Source: Streptomyces sp. AC558_RSS880
GTDB lineage: Bacteria > Actinomycetota > Actinomycetes > Streptomycetales > Streptomycetaceae
Reading direction: 5' to 3'
NCBI RefSeq assembly: GCF_019049255.1
Contig: NZ_JAGMUJ010000006.1
Coordinates: 1-64,000, forward strand
DNA length: 64,000 nucleotides
Within the stretch, counting starts at the first letter, position 1; the number at the start of each line of letters is the position of its first letter. The notes under the pieces were generated by a model. It searched no databases and was not told the origin of the DNA. It saw only the letters and a list, made by a program, of their open reading frames with translations. This document shows, piece after piece, positions 62,057 to 64,000 of the stretch. The position numbers and the translations under genes were made by a program.

Positions 62057-63082
62057 GTGAGGACGGCGCCCGTCGAGGACGCACCGGAGGACTCCTACGC
62101 CGAGTCGCTGCTCGCGGCCATCATCGCGAAGCGCTTCTATCTGGAGAACGCCTCGAAGGTGGACATCGGACAGGAGATGGGCCTCAGCCGCTTCAAGGTG
62201 GCCCGGCTGCTGGAGATGGCCGTCGCCCGCGGTCTCGTCCGGATCGACATCACCTTCCCCACCGACATCGACGCGGAGCTGTCCGGCTCGCTCGCACGGC
62301 GCTACGGGCTCAAGCACGCGATCGTCGTCAACCCGCACCAGGACGATCCGGGCGGTCCGGAGCCGTTCACCCAACTGCTCGCTCCCCCGGCCGCCCGGCT
62401 GGTGACGGACCTGCTGCACGAGGACGACGTGCTGGGCCTGGCCTGGGGCCGCGAGGTCACCGCCGTCAGCAGGGCGTTCACCTGGCTGCCGCCCTGTTCC
62501 GTGGTCCAGCTCACCGGCGTGGACCCGCAGCGTCCCCTCACCGACGAGTCCGTCAAGGCGGTCAGCCTGGCCGCCGCCCTGTCCGGCGGCGCCGCCCATC
62601 CCCTGTACACGCCACTGGTGCTGCCCAACGCACTGACCGCGGCCGTACTGCGCAGCCAGCCCACCATCGCGGAGACGCTGGACCGGCTCGACGCACTGAC
62701 CATCGCTGTACTGACGGTCGGCGCCTGGGGACCCGGCCTGTCGACAGTGCACGACGCCCTGTCCGAACCGGAACGGCACCACCACGCCGAGATGGGCGTG
62801 GTCGCCGAGATGGCCTCACTGCTGTTCGACGCCGACGGCACGCCGGTCCGCACCGGTCTCGGTGACCGGGTGATCGCCGTGGACACCGACCAGCTGCGCC
62901 GCACACCGGAGATCATCGCCGTCGCGGGCGGCCGGGAGAAGGCCCGGGCCGTGCGGGCGGTACTCAAGTCCGGCCTGCTCACCGGCATCGTCACCGACGC
63001 CGCGACAGCCCGCGCGGCGCTGGCCCCGACCCCTGATGCCACCAGGCCGAGGCCGCCCCGTCAGGCCGGTGCCGAGAGGTAA
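62057..63082 (+). CDS. SorC-family sugar-responsive transcriptional regulator
   Basis: 341 residues. The N-terminal helix-turn-helix is LLAAIIAKRFYLENASKVDI then GQEMGLSRFKVARLLEMAVA. The C-terminal sugar-phosphate-binding domain of the SorC/DeoR-like type follows (LGLAWGREVTAVSRAF, VVQLTGVDPQ, LTVGAWGPGLSTVHDAL, LGDRVIAVDTDQLRRTPEII, AVAGGREKARAVRAVL). The GTG follows GAGAAGGCGAG. Such regulators usually control a neighbouring sugar operon, but none is in view. The SigL-type promoter places it in the ECF regulon. Confidence 0.87.
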   Translation: MRTAPVEDAPEDSYAESLLAAIIAKRFYLENASKVDIGQEMGLSRFKVARLLEMAVARGLVRIDITFPTDIDAELSGSLARRYGLKHAIVVNPHQDDPGGPEPFTQLLAPPAARLVTDLLHEDDVLGLAWGREVTAVSRAFTWLPPCSVVQLTGVDPQRPLTDESVKAVSLAAALSGGAAHPLYTPLVLPNALTAAVLRSQPTIAETLDRLDALTIAVLTVGAWGPGLSTVHDALSEPERHHHAEMGVVAEMASLLFDADGTPVRTGLGDRVIAVDTDQLRRTPEIIAVAGGREKARAVRAVLKSGLLTGIVTDAATARAALAPTPDATRPRPPRQAGAER

Positions 63083-63366
63083 GCCGGCCCAGCTCCCCGG
63101 ACACGGCGCGTGCGCGCCGCGGTGGCCGGCCCGCGCCGTCGCGTTCTCCCGCGGGCGGGGGCCGGCTGCCTGCCGTCCTCGAACAGGTACGCGTACAGGT
63201 GTCGTACGCCTGCTCCCGGTCGAGACGCCTCCTGGCGCATGGCCGAAGTACCGTCGGCACCGGTGGGCGAGCGCATCACGGCCGTGTACTGCTCACGGAT
63301 CGCCGGCGGCAGCCCGCACCGGTGCTCCTCGACCGATTCCTCCTCCAGCGAGGCGAATTCACGCAC
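63061..63366 (-). CDS. Possible small protein, unknown
   Basis: A 101-codon frame starting GTG (REFASLEEESVEEHRCGLPP, then AIREQYTAVMRSPTGADG and GVRHLYAYLFEDGRQP) has protein-like composition in its first 65 codons and turns Arg-rich afterwards. It overlaps the end of the SorC-type gene by 22 bases, antisense. I do not recognise it. It may be an eroded gene; apart from it, the 360 bases after the regulator hold nothing I can identify. Confidence 0.3.
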   Translation of the reverse strand: MREFASLEEESVEEHRCGLPPAIREQYTAVMRSPTGADGTSAMRQEASRPGAGVRHLYAYLFEDGRQPAPARGRTRRRGPATAARTRRVRGAGPAYLSAPA

Positions 63367-63442
63367 GTCTTCCGGTTCCGCGTGCTCCGGGTGCGCCGGC
63401 GAGAGGAGGCGATTCCGCCCGTGCCGCCGACGGCCCGGTGAC

Positions 63443-63802
63443 TCATCCCATGCGGGTCAGGTAGAGGCCTGCGGCCACGCACAGCATGACGCAGGCGGTC
63501 GCGATCGGCGCCACGAGGCGGAAGCCGCGCTCCTGGTACCAGCTGTGGTGGACGAAGGCGGAGCCGGTGACCGGGAACAGGAACAGTGCGGCGGCTATTC
63601 CCACCGCGGGAGCGAAGGAGGCGGCCAGCAGGCCGGCGCCGCCGAGCAGTTCCAGCAGCCCGATCACCCGGCATGCCTGCGGGGAGAATCCGCACGCGGC
63701 CGCGGGGGTGATCTCCGGCCACCGGCCCAGCAGTTGTCCGGTCCCGCCGACCAGGAAGAATCCCCCGAAAAACACGGTCACGACCGTCAGAACGATGTTC
63801 AC
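63443..63802 (-). CDS. DoxX-family membrane protein
   Basis: 119 residues with four predicted membrane helices (IVLTVVTVFFGGFFLVGGTG, ACRVIGLLELLGGAGLLAAS, IAAALFLFPVTGSAFVHHSW, ATACVMLCVAAGLYL). The GxxELLGGAGLL core is typical of DoxX/DoxX-like proteins, some of which act in redox stress complexes. The GTG at 63802 has GAGGAAGAGG upstream; an in-frame extension of 32 codons before it looks non-coding. A SigL-type promoter lies 68-95 bases upstream. Confidence 0.8.
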   Translation of the reverse strand: MNIVLTVVTVFFGGFFLVGGTGQLLGRWPEITPAAACGFSPQACRVIGLLELLGGAGLLAASFAPAVGIAAALFLFPVTGSAFVHHSWYQERGFRLVAPIATACVMLCVAAGLYLTRMG

Positions 63803-63869
63803 TGTGGCGCGTTCCTCTTCCTCGACTGTCCCGGATGCCGCACGACAACGACGGCACCCCGCCACCGCG

Positions 63870-63897
63870 GCAACGGTGGCGGGGTGCGTGCGGTTCA
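63870..63897 (-). promoter_or_regulatory. SigL-type ECF promoter, TGAACC-N16-CGTTGC
   Basis: Minus strand: TGAACC 63897-63892, 16 bases, CGTTGC 63875-63870, directly upstream of the DoxX gene. Confidence 0.7.
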
Positions 63898-63929
63898 CCT
63901 CCCGGCGGCGGGAGTCCGCCGGGAGCCGG

Positions 63930-64000
63930 TCACTTGGCGAGGAAGGTGAGGAGGGCGTCGGTGACCTCCTGGGCGTGGGTCCACAGCAGGCCGTGCGGGG
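63930..64000 (-). CDS. Alpha/beta hydrolase, C-terminal end (runs off the window)
   Basis: The last 23 codons read PHGLLWTHAQEVTDALLTFL then AK and stop. This is the C-terminus of chloroperoxidase/esterase-like alpha/beta hydrolases, with the catalytic His probably in PHGLLWTH. The gene enters from beyond the right edge. Confidence 0.6.
   Translation of the reverse strand, partial: PHGLLWTHAQEVTDALLTFLAK

Noticed and set aside
1..64000. CRISPR arrays, tRNA or rRNA genes, riboswitches
   Set aside because: No regularly spaced direct repeats of 24-40 bases, no cloverleaf or rRNA-like conserved stretches, and no known riboswitch core was noticed.

Overview
The window is very GC-rich DNA with the gene style of Streptomyces. 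A tap-tpg pair (about 5.7-8.5 kb) encodes the telomere-associated and terminal proteins of linear Streptomyces replicons. Together with many broken insertion sequences, this points to a subtelomeric chromosome arm or a linear plasmid. No telomeric palindromes, rRNA, tRNA or CRISPR were seen.

Layout. 0-5 kb: a secreted S1 protease, then transposon debris (an IS6-type element with a broken transposase, an IS110 3-prime fragment, an IS5 fragment) and a DinB-fold protein. 4.5-8.5 kb: a coiled-coil protein divergent from tap-tpg. 8.5-15 kb: a TnpB remnant, a DUF2071 protein, an NmrA-like oxidoreductase, a wrecked SARP regulator, and a LuxR regulator coupled to a broken amino-acid permease. 15-36 kb: accessory genes of an ESX/type VII secretion system (T7SS). 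These are two SseB-like T7SS-associated proteins, a 1076-residue protein with an ADP-ribosyltransferase-like C-terminus, two zinc-finger anti-sigma-like proteins, WhiB, DUF1304 and I36-inhibitor genes, an operon of WXG100-type and other candidate substrates, and a ricin-lectin membrane protein. 36-48 kb: the secretion core, with eccB and eccD on minus, eccC on plus, mycosin on minus, and a beta-helix/double-AAA ATPase in the EccA role. No eccE was recognised. 48.7-60.2 kb: one 3820-residue protein with a WXG100/CpnT-like N-terminus and three OTU-like C-terminal repeats that lack the catalytic cysteine. 61-64 kb: an ECF sigma factor, a SorC regulator, a DoxX protein and the end of an alpha/beta hydrolase.

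Three higher-order patterns stand out. First, a promoter-like motif TGAACC-N16-CGT occurs 13 times outside recognised genes, mostly just upstream of them. It matches what I recall of the mycobacterial SigL consensus, and a SigL-like ECF factor is encoded in the window. Second, the ESX substrate locus is flanked by its own decayed mirror image. The ART gene is whole on the left and a stub on the right; the ricin gene is whole on the right and a relic on the left; the zinc-finger gene is intact on both sides; and a YbaB stub lies on the left. Third, the module [tail of the giant protein] - [SigL-like promoter] - [SseB-like gene] occurs four times, only once with a full-length giant gene and twice with an intact SseB-like gene. 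Together these suggest a T7SS effector island that grows by duplication and decays, wired to one ECF regulon, near a chromosome end.
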